Positions 27,437 through 35,601 of a stretch of DNA of 64,000 nucleotides are shown in pieces. This DNA comes from Cryobacterium roopkundense (GTDB lineage Bacteria; Actinomycetota; Actinomycetes; Actinomycetales; Microbacteriaceae). Both the position numbers and the translations under genes were made by a program. Position 1 is the stretch's first letter; the number at the start of each line of letters is the position of its first letter. The stretch is taken from contig NZ_JACHBQ010000001.1 of assembly GCF_014200405.1 (NCBI RefSeq), positions 2,294,001 through 2,358,000 on the forward strand, read 5' to 3'. The notes beneath the pieces were generated by a model. The model saw only the letters and a list, made by a program, of their open reading frames with translations, did not search any database and was not told the DNA's origin.

Positions 27437-28156
27437 TCACCGAGTGAGCAGGATGGCACCGCAGAACATGATTGTCGCCAAAAGAGGGAAGAGCCAGTTG
27501 GTGAGCATCACGAACACCCGTCGGCCACGGACGCTGGCCGACGGCCGGGTGGGTATGGGTTCTGTAATGTCGTCCAGAGTGCCGCGTCGCAGCGTCTGAA
27601 TCGTGTTCCACGCTGACAGCAGAACCATGGCGATTCCGCTGCTCAGCAGCCACGGTAGCGGGTCGAGACTGAGCCATGCATCCGCCGCTGTGTCCGGCGT
27701 CAGAGCTGACAACAGGAATCCGAAGCCTGCGCCGATGGCGATGAGGAGACCAAGCAGCCAGGGCCGACGGATCGCTGCCAGAAGGTAGAGCGGCAAGAGG
27801 GCGACGAGCCCGCCGAGCCCCGCAGCAAGCACCAGTTGTGCGGGAGTAATCAGGAGCGGCTCATCCTGTATCCACGCACCGAGGGCTTGAACGAAAAGCA
27901 AGAAGGCGAGCAACCCACACATCGACGTCCACAGCCCCCTGGTCACCCAGTCGCGTCCTGACCCGCGGGGCAAATCGAGCGACGCGGTGTAGGCACGCGC
28001 AGGTCCGAAGGTGTCTTCTGCACTCTGACCTGTGTCGATGACGAGTTCGCGGGTACTGGCGACGGCGTCGCCGATCGCGTGCCCGAAGACATCGCGCATG
28101 CGAAGCTCCACGACGAGCTCATCGAACCACTTTTTGTCTGACGAGGTGAGATTCAT
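27437..28156 (-). CDS. Membrane protein with HAAS-like N-terminus, PadR partner
   Basis: A 239-residue membrane protein. The N-terminal 60 residues (LTSSDKKWFDELVVELRMRDV..., then GDAVASTRELVIDTG) resemble HAAS/DUF1700-type domains that accompany PadR regulators. Four or five hydrophobic segments follow, with a final one at the C-terminus. Its ATG overlaps the padR stop as ATGA, so the two are expressed together. Such pairs often respond to membrane or antibiotic stress, but no function can be assigned from sequence. Confidence 0.8.
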   Translation of the reverse strand: MNLTSSDKKWFDELVVELRMRDVFGHAIGDAVASTRELVIDTGQSAEDTFGPARAYTASLDLPRGSGRDWVTRGLWTSMCGLLAFLLFVQALGAWIQDEPLLITPAQLVLAAGLGGLVALLPLYLLAAIRRPWLLGLLIAIGAGFGFLLSALTPDTAADAWLSLDPLPWLLSSGIAMVLLSAWNTIQTLRRGTLDDITEPIPTRPSASVRGRRVFVMLTNWLFPLLATIMFCGAILLTR

Positions 28157-28539
28157 GCGGTGTTCCCCTTACCGGGCCCTCTGGCTCCGAGATAGCTCGT
28201 GCTGACATCGGTGAAGCGCGTCCAGTCGGCGCGTAGTCGATCGAGTTCGGCGCGGCCCTGTTCGGTGATGGCGAAGTATTTTCGTCCGGGCCCGGCCTGG
28301 CCGGGACGCCACTCGGTGACGACCAGGCCGGCGGTCTCATATCGAGTCAACAGCGGATAGAGGGTGCCGCCCTTCATCGCGCCGAGACCGTGCCGCTCAA
28401 GTTCCCGAATGATGGCGTATCCGTAGGAGGGACCCCCTTCAAGCGCCCGCAGCGCCAGAAAACCAAGCGTCGCCCGCAGCCAATCACTCGGCCACTGAGC
28501 GCCTGGCCATGCAGGGCCGTCCTGACTGGTTGCGTTCAT
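28153..28539 (-). CDS. PadR-family transcriptional regulator
   Basis: A 128-residue winged-helix repressor of the PadR group. Diagnostic segments are LGFLALRALEGGPSYGYAIIRELE, MKGGTLYPLLTRYETAGLV and GRKYFAITEQGRAEL. It lacks the long C-terminal helices of classical PadR, so it is the short PadR-s2-like type. It probably autoregulates the two-gene operon with the membrane protein downstream. Confidence 0.9.
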   Translation of the reverse strand: MNATSQDGPAWPGAQWPSDWLRATLGFLALRALEGGPSYGYAIIRELERHGLGAMKGGTLYPLLTRYETAGLVVTEWRPGQAGPGRKYFAITEQGRAELDRLRADWTRFTDVSTSYLGARGPGKGNTA

Positions 28540-28631
28540 AACTAGATTGTGTCTCTAAGTAGTTCGTGTGTCAAAAGCCTGCGAACTCTGATCGATTCCA
28601 TCCCGAACGGCGACAGACCTCTCAGCCCTGT

Positions 28632-28970
28632 TCATGAACCCAACCTAGGTAGTTCCTCCACGACGGCATCGAAGCTGAGCGCCTTGCGCAGCACGGCCAT
28701 TTCTGTCGCAAGCTCAGACCATGCCACGCGCATTGCAGGCCCCAGAGGCGGAGCCACGGCACCGGCAAGTCCGGCCAGGACCACCATCGTGACGCCCGGC
28801 CACGCCGCGAAGGCACCGATCGCCAGCGCGAAGAGCACCCTGCCGAAAGCCATCGTGAGGAGCAGCAACACCGGTCTGCGCACGTGCCAATCGATGAGTC
28901 GCGCCCGAAGAGGCGCCAGAAATGAGGCCGTGACGCCATCCGCAGCGCGTACACGGTCGCTCGGGAGCGG
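28632..28970 (-). pseudogene. MFS transporter remnant
   Basis: An open stretch of about 83 codons (28632-28883), continuing upstream in the same frame without a start, reads like the interior of an MFS transporter: a membrane segment, the motif-A-like HVRRPVLLL, two hydrophobic helices, then the mid-loop APPLGPAMRVAW and ALSFDAVVEELPRL. Both the N-terminus and everything after the fourth helix are missing, and no full-length frame exists. The region up to sulP at 29150 holds nothing else I recognise. Confidence 0.5.
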
Positions 28971-29149
28971 GTGGTTCCAGCTGGGCGATCGATACCGCGT
29001 TTCGACCCTTGAGGGCGGTCTGGTCCTGCGTGATTACTACACCGGGAATCATGGACGCAGCTTCCTATACCGCGCCACGCAGGTCCGCCGGAATACCGCC
29101 GCCGCGGAGTGTGCACTGGCGAGTTCAGCGATACACGAGGACGGCCTCG

Positions 29150-30679
29150 TTAGTGGCCTCCGCCGAGGTTGCCCGCGAGGCGGGCGTGCAGCAGGGTACT
29201 GGCTTCGTTGAGTCCTTCGATGACCACGTGCTTGCCTTGGCGTTGGTATTTGTTCGTGATGGCGTCGAGAGTGGCGACGGTGGAGGCGTCCCAGATGTGC
29301 GAGCCGGACATCTCGATGACGATTCGTTCTGGGTCGTCGGCATATTCGAATTGGGTCATCATGTCGTTGCTGGAGGCGAAGAAGAGCGCGCCGGTGACCG
29401 TGTAGTACGCCGTCGGTGTTTCCCCAGCGATGTCGGTGACGCTGCGTTCCACCTTGGCGAGATGGGCCACGCGGCGGGCGAAGGCGACCATGGCGATGAT
29501 CACGCCGACGACAACGCCAATAGCGAGGTTGTGGGTGATGACGATCACGATGACGGTGGCGACCATGACCGTGGTCTCGCTCTTGGGCATCCGCTTCAAC
29601 GTCGACAGGCGGATGCTGTGCCAGTCAAAGGTGAGGACGGCAACGATGATCATGACCGACACGAGCGCGGCCATGGGAACGATGGCGAGCACGTCGCCGA
29701 GGCCGAGGACGAGGACGAGCAGAAAGATGCCGGCCAGGAACGTGGAGATGCGGGTGCGGGCTCCGGAGGCTTTGACATTGATCATGGTCTGGCCGATCAT
29801 GGCACAACCGCCCATCCCGCCGAAGAAGCCGCTCATGATGTTCGCGACGCCCTGGCCCCAGGCCTCGCGGGTCTTGTTGGAGTGGGTGTCGGTGACCTCG
29901 TCGACAATCTTCGCGGCCATGAGGGATTCCAGGATGCCGACCAAAGCCATCCCGAGGGCGAAGGGCGCGATGATCGTGAATGTCTCCCACGTCTGGGGCA
30001 CGCTCGGCAACAAGAGTTCGGGCAGGGACTTCGGAAGCTCACCCTGGTCGCCGATCGTCGGCACGTTGATGGCCATCAGAACGGTCACGACCGTGATGAC
30101 CACGATCGCCACCAGCGGCGCGGGGACAACCTTGGTGATGCGCGGCATGAAGATCATGATGAGCAGGCCGCCGGCGACGAGCGGGTAGACCAGGAACGGA
30201 ACGCCGAGCAGCTGCGGCAGCTGAGACGTGAAGATCAAGATCGCGAGCGCGTTCACGAAGCCGACCATCACACTGCGCGGAATAAACCGCATCAGCTTGG
30301 CAACGCCGATCACGCTGAGGATGATTTGGAATGCTCCGGCGAGGATGACCGTGGCAATGAAGTACTCCATCCCGTAGTCCCGGGCAACGGGTGCGATGAC
30401 CAGGGCCACGGCGCCGGTGGCGGCCGTGATCATGGCCGGGCGCCCGCCGACGAAGGCGATCGTGACGGCCATGACGAAGGAGGAGAACAACCCCACGCGT
30501 GGGTCGACGCCGGCGATGATCGAGAACGCGATGGCTTCAGGGATGAGGGCTAACGCGACGACGAGACCGGCGAGGACCTCGCGGGTGAGGATGCGCGGTG
30601 TTCTCAGAGCGGTCAGCACGGACGGTTCGGCTTTGTAACGATTGACCTTGGGTAGGGGGGATTTTTCGGCAATAGCCAT
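29150..30679 (-). CDS. SulP-family anion transporter with STAS domain
   Basis: A 509-residue SulP/SLC26-type transporter. About ten to twelve transmembrane segments span residues 30-400, with the N-terminal LAGLVVALALIPEAIAFSIIAGVDP signature, a central GILESLMAAKIVD segment and GGMGGCAMIGQT. A C-terminal STAS domain (about 415-500) includes MSGSHIWDASTVATLDAI. Likely substrates are sulfate or bicarbonate. It is divergent from the MerR regulator at 30863, which probably controls it. Confidence 0.93.
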   Translation of the reverse strand: MAIAEKSPLPKVNRYKAEPSVLTALRTPRILTREVLAGLVVALALIPEAIAFSIIAGVDPRVGLFSSFVMAVTIAFVGGRPAMITAATGAVALVIAPVARDYGMEYFIATVILAGAFQIILSVIGVAKLMRFIPRSVMVGFVNALAILIFTSQLPQLLGVPFLVYPLVAGGLLIMIFMPRITKVVPAPLVAIVVITVVTVLMAINVPTIGDQGELPKSLPELLLPSVPQTWETFTIIAPFALGMALVGILESLMAAKIVDEVTDTHSNKTREAWGQGVANIMSGFFGGMGGCAMIGQTMINVKASGARTRISTFLAGIFLLVLVLGLGDVLAIVPMAALVSVMIIVAVLTFDWHSIRLSTLKRMPKSETTVMVATVIVIVITHNLAIGVVVGVIIAMVAFARRVAHLAKVERSVTDIAGETPTAYYTVTGALFFASSNDMMTQFEYADDPERIVIEMSGSHIWDASTVATLDAITNKYQRQGKHVVIEGLNEASTLLHARLAGNLGGGH

Positions 30680-30828
30680 AGGTAACTCCGGTAACGGGCC
30701 CTCTCACGGGAGGGCCAAAGGACGATGTCTGTGGGCGCTTCGATGCGCGGATCCAGCCCTGTCGTGTTCGACAATGGGGGTGGGGTGTTGGCGTGCAGGT
30801 TTCTGTCGGCCAGAACTGCAACACTACC

Positions 30829-30838
30829 CTAACGTTAG
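30829..30838. promoter_or_regulatory. Palindrome between sulP and merR
   Basis: CTAACGTTAG is a perfect 10-bp palindrome inside a wider CCCTAACGTTAGAGT element, 25 bp before the MerR ATG and in the sulP/merR divergent control region. MerR-type regulators bind such dyads between -35 and -10. Confidence 0.5.
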
Positions 30839-30862
30839 AGTTAAGTTGAAAGAGGTATTGCC

Positions 30863-31255
30863 ATGGACGCAGAAGCCCCCGCCGTCACGATGCACATTGG
30901 CGAGCTCGCCGAGAAGACCGGCCTCTCGCTGCGCACCATCCGTCACTACGACGAGGTCGGACTCCTCAAGCCCACTGGCCGCACCGATGGCGGCTTCCGT
31001 CTCTACACGCACCAGGACTTCAGCCGGCTGATGCTGATTCGACGCATGAAGCCCCTGGGCTTCCCCCTCGAGGAGATGACAGATTTACTGCGCGTGATCG
31101 ACGCGCTCAGTAGCAGTGACAGCACATCGGCGGTCGACTCTGATGTTCGCCGGGAACTCGACACCTTCATCACGGAGGCCGACAAGCGCCGAGCGAAGCT
31201 GCAGGAGCAGCTGGCCATGGCCGACGAGTTTCTGTCACTGTTGCGCGAACAATAA
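30863..31255 (+). CDS. MerR-family transcriptional regulator
   Basis: A 130-residue MerR-type regulator. The helix-turn-helix region IGELAEKTGLSLRTIRHYDEVGLL is followed by the wing (SGRTDGGFRLYTHQDF-like) and a dimerisation helix at residues 85-125. No Cys pair for metal sensing is present, so it is more like the small stress- or drug-sensing MerR proteins. It is divergent from sulP and probably regulates it and itself. AAAGAGGT stands 8 bp before the ATG. Confidence 0.9.
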   Translation: MDAEAPAVTMHIGELAEKTGLSLRTIRHYDEVGLLKPTGRTDGGFRLYTHQDFSRLMLIRRMKPLGFPLEEMTDLLRVIDALSSSDSTSAVDSDVRRELDTFITEADKRRAKLQEQLAMADEFLSLLREQ

Positions 31256-31482
31256 GTCCCGACCGGGATCACGCTCAAGCAGCGTTTCCGGTCGGCGGCG
31301 AAAGGAATCCTCAACCGGTACCGTCACAAACGACGCGCCGCCAGCTGAACCGGACTCCTTTCCGCTGCCTCTCAAGCTGGTGGGGCGCTTCGCGCCATCG
31401 TGGGAGAGGGATCTACGCTGCACTTCCCTGGTCGACCGGGCAGACGTGCGCGGCAACGGACCCTACCGCGCGTCCGTCACAG

Positions 31483-32106
31483 TCAGTTCATTGCTGTCAG
31501 CGACAATGCGCCCGTCCCCGTGAGTTCGCCCGCATTGACGGGCCTGCCGGATACTGCGAGCAGCAAAGAAGTTGCGGCACCGCGCACTTCTTTGCCGTCA
31601 CCTTCATCGAAGACCGTATCGGTGGCGATAAGGCGCAGCCCCACAAGGCGTTCCTTACCCCCACCGAGTTTGACGCTGGTCTTCGCTTGATACCCAAGCG
31701 CAGTTGCCACTTCGGCGACCGGGTACTGATAGTCAATTCCGAGAGGACGCCGGATGTCTTCTCCATGCACGAATATCTCAACCCACCGAGTGGCTAAAGG
31801 TGCGGGGGCGCTTGTTGTGCGGCTGCGAACCTCCTGGAAGGTGGCCAGGGTCTGAGCGGGATCGGTGGACCGCTCCCGAGCAATCCCCATGGCGTTGATT
31901 CGATCAAAATTGAAGCCGGCGGCAATCATCCTGCCGATAAAACCCAGGCGAGTGCACTTGGCATCATCGACGAGGTGCGCCAATACGGCATGAACATCCC
32001 ACCCGGGGCACAAGGACGGTGTTGTCCACTCATCCGGATTCGATGCCTCCAGATCTCGAATCAATGCGTCACGTTCCTTGTGCACTATCGTCCAGATCTC
32101 ATTCAC
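31483..32106 (-). CDS. Maleylpyruvate isomerase-like (DinB/MDMPI) protein
   Basis: A 207-residue protein of the actinobacterial TIGR03083/MDMPI-N group, related to mycothiol-dependent maleylpyruvate isomerase. Visible: the PSLCPGWDVHAVLAHLVDDA motif with a His that would bind metal with further ligands, and RWVEIFVHGEDIRRPLG downstream. GTG 32106 is chosen because GAGGGGG precedes it by 5 bp. The 227 bp between merR and this gene's stop show no recognisable gene. Confidence 0.82.
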   Translation of the reverse strand: MNEIWTIVHKERDALIRDLEASNPDEWTTPSLCPGWDVHAVLAHLVDDAKCTRLGFIGRMIAAGFNFDRINAMGIARERSTDPAQTLATFQEVRSRTTSAPAPLATRWVEIFVHGEDIRRPLGIDYQYPVAEVATALGYQAKTSVKLGGGKERLVGLRLIATDTVFDEGDGKEVRGAATSLLLAVSGRPVNAGELTGTGALSLTAMN

Positions 32107-32136
32107 AGAGCCCCCTCGGCTAGTTCTATGAGTCAC

Positions 32137-32356
32137 GAGTCATTCAGTTAACACTATCGGGTCGGCCGAGATCGGACCCCGACAGGAGCGGTTGTCGATG
32201 CTGCAGCCGTGAGCAGAGCGACGACGCCTTGCTCATGCGGCACTTCGGCCTGCGCCGGATGCCACCCAGCGAGATCCCGGTTGGCGGCGACACGAGTGAG
32301 ACGCCCCTGCTCCCGTAGGCGATCAATCTTGGCCCGACCGCGGTCCCAACGGTCGA
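32137..32356. other. Region without an intact gene
   Basis: The minus strand carries an open frame of about 70 codons (stop near 32158) with no start codon; it reads RWDRGRAKIDRLREQGRL and then a low-complexity tail. It looks like the C-terminal end of a lost gene, but I cannot name a family. Confidence 0.3.
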
Positions 32357-33030
32357 TCAGGACTGAGCTTCCGGGAGCTCAAGGAACATCAGCGGCCGTT
32401 TGGCCAAAGCACGTAGGAATGGATCCGTGCCGGCGGCATCCCACGCCGCGGAACTCACTAGGGGTTGAGGTCCCGGCCCAGCAGCCCACCGGCAACGCGA
32501 ACGACTTCGTACAGCTGGCCGCGAGGCGGATTGCCAACGATCAGCCGATGTCGGCATCGGAGTACTTGGTACGGAGCGTTTTGATCAGGTCGGGAAACTC
32601 CGGCACGTCCGGGGCAGGTATCTGTCCGTGAAACATGGCTTCCATGACGTGCGCATCGATTCTGCCGCCGAGCAACGCGGAGACGGTGTAGCCGCCGAAG
32701 GAGAACCCGGCCGCACCGATCCTGGAGAGGTCAATGTTCTGCTCGGCCACGAGGGGGTCGATGAGGAGCGTGATGTCCCGTGCTCGCTCCCAGGCGAACG
32801 CGAACCCTTCGGGGAGGTATTCGTCGTTGTAGCTATTACCCGGGTGATCGACCGACGCAACGAGGAATCCCGCGTCGTTCAGCGGTTTCGCCAACCAGTC
32901 CAGGTCTTCTCCGGCTCCGCCAGTGCCGTGCGAAAGTACGACGACCGGTGCCGGGGTTGGCCTCCTCGATGGCCAGATGGGCGTTCTCACGGCTGAGGAC
33001 GCTGTGGACGGGCATCAGAACGACCGACAT
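32357..33030 (-). pseudogene. Alpha/beta-hydrolase (esterase/lipase) remnant
   Basis: The central 149-codon frame (32541-32990) has an alpha/beta-hydrolase core: oxyanion-hole strand VVVLSHGTGGAGEDLDW and nucleophile elbow AAGFSFGGYTV. The N-terminal strand (PVHSVLSRENAHLA) is in another frame just upstream, so a frameshift lies near 32960. A C-terminal piece with RPLMFLELPEAQ, like the end of esterases before the catalytic His, is in a third frame ending at 32357. The catalytic His itself is not found. At least two frame breaks make it a pseudogene. Confidence 0.55.
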
Positions 33031-33145
33031 TTCGATCAGCGAAGCAGGCGAGCTCGATCACATCTGCCGGTGCCCGACCGCGATTGCCAGCCATCCCGTT
33101 TCCCTGCCAGAGCGGCGATCCCAACGTGAACGCCGTTTCGGCTGG

Positions 33146-33556
33146 GTGTGCAATAATCTGCGTATAAATGCAGATAGGAATAGGTGCGGATTCGAACCCG
33201 AGGGTGAATACGTCGAACTGGCCGTCGAGGTTTTCGCGATGCTGGCCGATGCCACCCGCATCCGCATCATTCTCGCCCTCCGCGATGCCGAACTTCCCGT
33301 GAATCAGTTGGCCGAAACGGTCAACAAATCCCAGGCTGCCGTGTCACAGCACCTCGCAAAACTGCGCCTCGCCCGCATCGTCACCACACGACGTGACGGT
33401 ACTCGGGTCTTCTACCGGTTGGCCAACGAGCATGCGCGCCAGCTGGTTTCGGACGCCATCTTCCAGGCCCAGCACGCCCTCGAAGGCGTACCCGCTCACC
33501 ACCGCTCACCACTCACTCATACAGTGTCAGATCAGGACGGTATCGACCGTGCTTGA
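33146..33556 (+). CDS. ArsR/SmtB-family metalloregulator
   Basis: An ArsR-type winged-helix repressor. The core LAVEVFAMLADATRIRIILALRDAELPVNQLAE and SQAAVSQHLAKLRLARIV are diagnostic, followed by the wing TTRRDGTRVFYRLAN and a His-rich tail (PAHHRSP). Only one Cys is seen in the N-terminal part (RCGFEP), so metal ligands are uncertain. GTG 33146 is the only standard start giving the whole domain, but it overlaps a promoter/operator; an ATA at 33164 stands where I recall homologues having Met. The stop overlaps the MFS start by 8 bp, so the two form an operon. Confidence 0.85.
   Translation: MCNNLRINADRNRCGFEPEGEYVELAVEVFAMLADATRIRIILALRDAELPVNQLAETVNKSQAAVSQHLAKLRLARIVTTRRDGTRVFYRLANEHARQLVSDAIFQAQHALEGVPAHHRSPLTHTVSDQDGIDRA
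33156..33175. promoter_or_regulatory. Inverted-repeat operator of the arsR-MFS operon
   Basis: ATCTGC-N8-GCAGAT flanks a TATAAA that could be the -10 element. The arrangement is that of ArsR/SmtB autorepression sites, in which the repressor covers the promoter. Confidence 0.6.
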
Positions 33557-34826
33557 TGTACTGCGCAACACGGCATACCGAAAACTGTTCAGCGCGCAGG
33601 TGGTGGCACTGATCGGAACGGGGATGCTCACCGTTGCGCTGGGTTTGCTGGCGTTCGATCTGGCCGGTGGCGACGCCGGCATCGTCCTGGGCATTGCACT
33701 GACAATCAAGATGGTCGCCTATGTCGGGGTCGCTCCGATCATGTCGGCGCTCACCAACCACATTTCCCGCAAGACGCTGCTCGTGTCCTCCGACGTGCTC
33801 CGGGCCGCCGTCGCGGTCTCCCTGCCCTTCGTCACCGAGGCCTGGCAGATCTACATCCTCATCTTCGTGCTCCAGGCCGCATCCGCGACGTTCACCCCCG
33901 CGTTCCAGGCGCTGATCCCCGAAGTACTGCCCCGAGAAAGCCACTACACCCGGGCCCTGTCGCTGTCGCGCCTCGCCTACGACCTGGAATCCCTGCTGAG
34001 CCCCATCCTGGCCGCTGCCCTGCTGACCGTGATCAGTTATCACTCCCTTTTCGTGGGAACCGTTTTCGGTTTCATGGCTTCGGCGGCCCTGGTGCTGTCC
34101 ACGACGCTACCGGTGATGCGGGCATCCGCTGCCGCACCGTTCTTGGACCGTCTCACTCGTGGGGTGCGGGTCTTCTGGCGAACCCCGCCGCTTCGTGCCC
34201 TCCTTGCGATGAACATGGTCGTGGCCGCATCCACCGCGATGATCATCGTGAACACGGTCGTGATCGTGCAGACCGCCTTGGGGCGCAGCCCGGTGGACTA
34301 CGCCATCGCGTTGGCCTGCTACGGATTCGGTTCCATGCTCGTGGCGCTGGCCCTGCCGGGGATTCTGGAACGCTATTCCGATCGGGCCGTGATGCTGATC
34401 GGATGCAGCGTCCTCCCCCTCGGCCTCGTCGCCGTCGCCGTCGCGCTCCTGAGCCCGGATGCCCCTGCGGCCTGGCCCGCCCTGCTCACGGTCTGGTTCG
34501 TGCTCGGCGCCGCCACCGCACTCGTTCTCACTCCCTCGGCCCGGATCCTGCGCCGCCATTCCGACGACACGAACCGCCCCGCGGTTTTTGCGGCCCAGTT
34601 CTCCCTCTCGCACGCCTGCTTCATCCTGACCTACCCACTCGCGGGCATCCTCGGCGCAACCCTCGGACTGGCTCCGACCGCATTCGTGCTGGCAGCCGTC
34701 GCCCTCACCGCCGGAATCATCGCGGCACAGATATGGAAGCGCCCCACTCCCGCCGCCCCCCTAACCGTCCCGAATCCCAGCCCGCAGCCGAGCGATCGGC
34801 GACGCGACCCGTCGAACGTAGACTGA
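33549..34826 (+). CDS. MFS transporter, ArsR-linked
   Basis: A 425-residue major facilitator with about 12 hydrophobic segments. The N-terminus LRNTAYRKLFSAQVVALIGTGMLTVALGLLAFDL is typical of MFS exporters of the enterobactin-exporter/MFS_3 style, and a motif-A-like loop (TNHISRKTLLVSSD) follows segment 2. GTG 33549 overlaps the arsR stop by 8 bp. The metalloregulator partner suggests efflux of a metal or metal complex, but an organic substrate is possible. The C-terminus is a Pro-rich tail. Confidence 0.9.
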   Translation: MLDVLRNTAYRKLFSAQVVALIGTGMLTVALGLLAFDLAGGDAGIVLGIALTIKMVAYVGVAPIMSALTNHISRKTLLVSSDVLRAAVAVSLPFVTEAWQIYILIFVLQAASATFTPAFQALIPEVLPRESHYTRALSLSRLAYDLESLLSPILAAALLTVISYHSLFVGTVFGFMASAALVLSTTLPVMRASAAAPFLDRLTRGVRVFWRTPPLRALLAMNMVVAASTAMIIVNTVVIVQTALGRSPVDYAIALACYGFGSMLVALALPGILERYSDRAVMLIGCSVLPLGLVAVAVALLSPDAPAAWPALLTVWFVLGAATALVLTPSARILRRHSDDTNRPAVFAAQFSLSHACFILTYPLAGILGATLGLAPTAFVLAAVALTAGIIAAQIWKRPTPAAPLTVPNPSPQPSDRRRDPSNVD

Positions 34827-34830
34827 GCGG

Positions 34831-35154
34831 ATGCGTGCGCACAATCGGCCCATGGGCACCGCGGCAGCAACCACCTTCACCCGGTCGGATCTCGCACCCG
34901 GCATGCTCGCGGCGCTGACGCTCCTGGCGGGATTGGCACTTCTGGCCAGCGACGGCTTCACCATCATTCGCTCGTTTGTCAGCATCCTCGCGCTCATCCT
35001 CTGCGTCTTCGTGATCCAAGCGAAGACGTGGTGGTGGCTCATCGCGCTCGCGCCCATCGCAGTCCTGTGGAACCCGGTCGCCGTCATCCCGTGGGAGGGC
35101 CAAGGCTGGGCGGTCGTGCGCTGGTATTTCAACCGCAAACATTTCACCCACTAG
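34831..35154 (+). CDS. Small membrane protein (DUF6804-like)
   Basis: A 107-residue protein with three hydrophobic segments (about 25-40, 48-64, 67-85) and a C-terminal WEGQGWAVVRWYF segment. I recall this pattern from actinobacterial DUF6804 proteins of unknown function. The start ATG is 4 bp after the MFS stop, so it is probably co-transcribed with arsR-MFS. Confidence 0.7.
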   Translation: MRAHNRPMGTAAATTFTRSDLAPGMLAALTLLAGLALLASDGFTIIRSFVSILALILCVFVIQAKTWWWLIALAPIAVLWNPVAVIPWEGQGWAVVRWYFNRKHFTH

Positions 35155-35297
35155 CCCTTCAATCACTGGCTTTTCACGCCCCGCAACCGCAACGGCCGGA
35201 AAAATCGGCCAGTTCTCCTGCGTGCGTTGACACGCCGGCGCAGGTGGCGAGCACCCACCGACTCGGGAGGCATTCGGCGGGCACCCAGCACCATGGC

Positions 35298-35313
35298 ATA
35301 CCCCTAGAGGTAT
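35298..35313. promoter_or_regulatory. CsoR-type copper operator
   Basis: ATACCCCTAGAGGTAT (arms ATACC and GGTAT) resembles the CsoR/RicR consensus with a C-rich left arm. It overlaps TATATT (35311-35316), a good -10 box, 37 bp before the SHOCT gene. No csoR gene is in this window. Confidence 0.65.
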
Positions 35314-35349
35314 ATTTAGACTACGAGGCACGAAGAAGGGAATCACATC

Positions 35350-35601
35350 ATGATGTGGGGCACTGGAAGTATGGGTTGGTCCTGGGGGTTCGGGCTGCTG
35401 GCTCTGGCAGGAATCGCAATTCTTGTGTACGTCGTCATCCGCCTATCTACCAAAAACGCTGGCAGCGACCCCGCGTCGTCCCTGACCCCGTCGCCTGGCC
35501 CAACCAGCGCGCGGAAGATTCTCGACGAGCGATTCGCGCGCGGGGAATTGACGGCCGAGCAGTACCGAGAACAGATCCGGGTGCTCGGCGAAGACCGATG
35601 A
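35350..35601 (+). CDS. SHOCT-domain membrane protein, copper operon
   Basis: An 83-residue protein: Met/Trp-rich N-terminus (MMWGTGSMGWSWG), one membrane helix (about 15-32), a Ser/Pro linker and a C-terminal SHOCT motif (ILDERFARGELTAEQYREQI). Small SHOCT proteins are frequent next to copper genes. The stop overlaps the multicopper-oxidase start (ATGATG), so the two are translationally coupled behind the CsoR-like operator. Confidence 0.85.
   Translation: MMWGTGSMGWSWGFGLLALAGIAILVYVVIRLSTKNAGSDPASSLTPSPGPTSARKILDERFARGELTAEQYREQIRVLGEDR

Noticed and set aside
29009..30553. Open frame of 514 codons on the plus strand
   Set aside because: It is antisense to sulP, very rich in Asp, Gly and His from reversed membrane codons, with no known fold.
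31256..31482. Short frames between merR and the MDMPI-like gene
   Set aside because: Frames on both strands are open but have no start with a ribosome binding site and no family resemblance.
35028..35597. In-frame N-terminal extension of the multicopper oxidase
   Set aside because: The extension overlaps the SHOCT gene and the operator; the Tat signal starts at 35598, so the extension is not translated.
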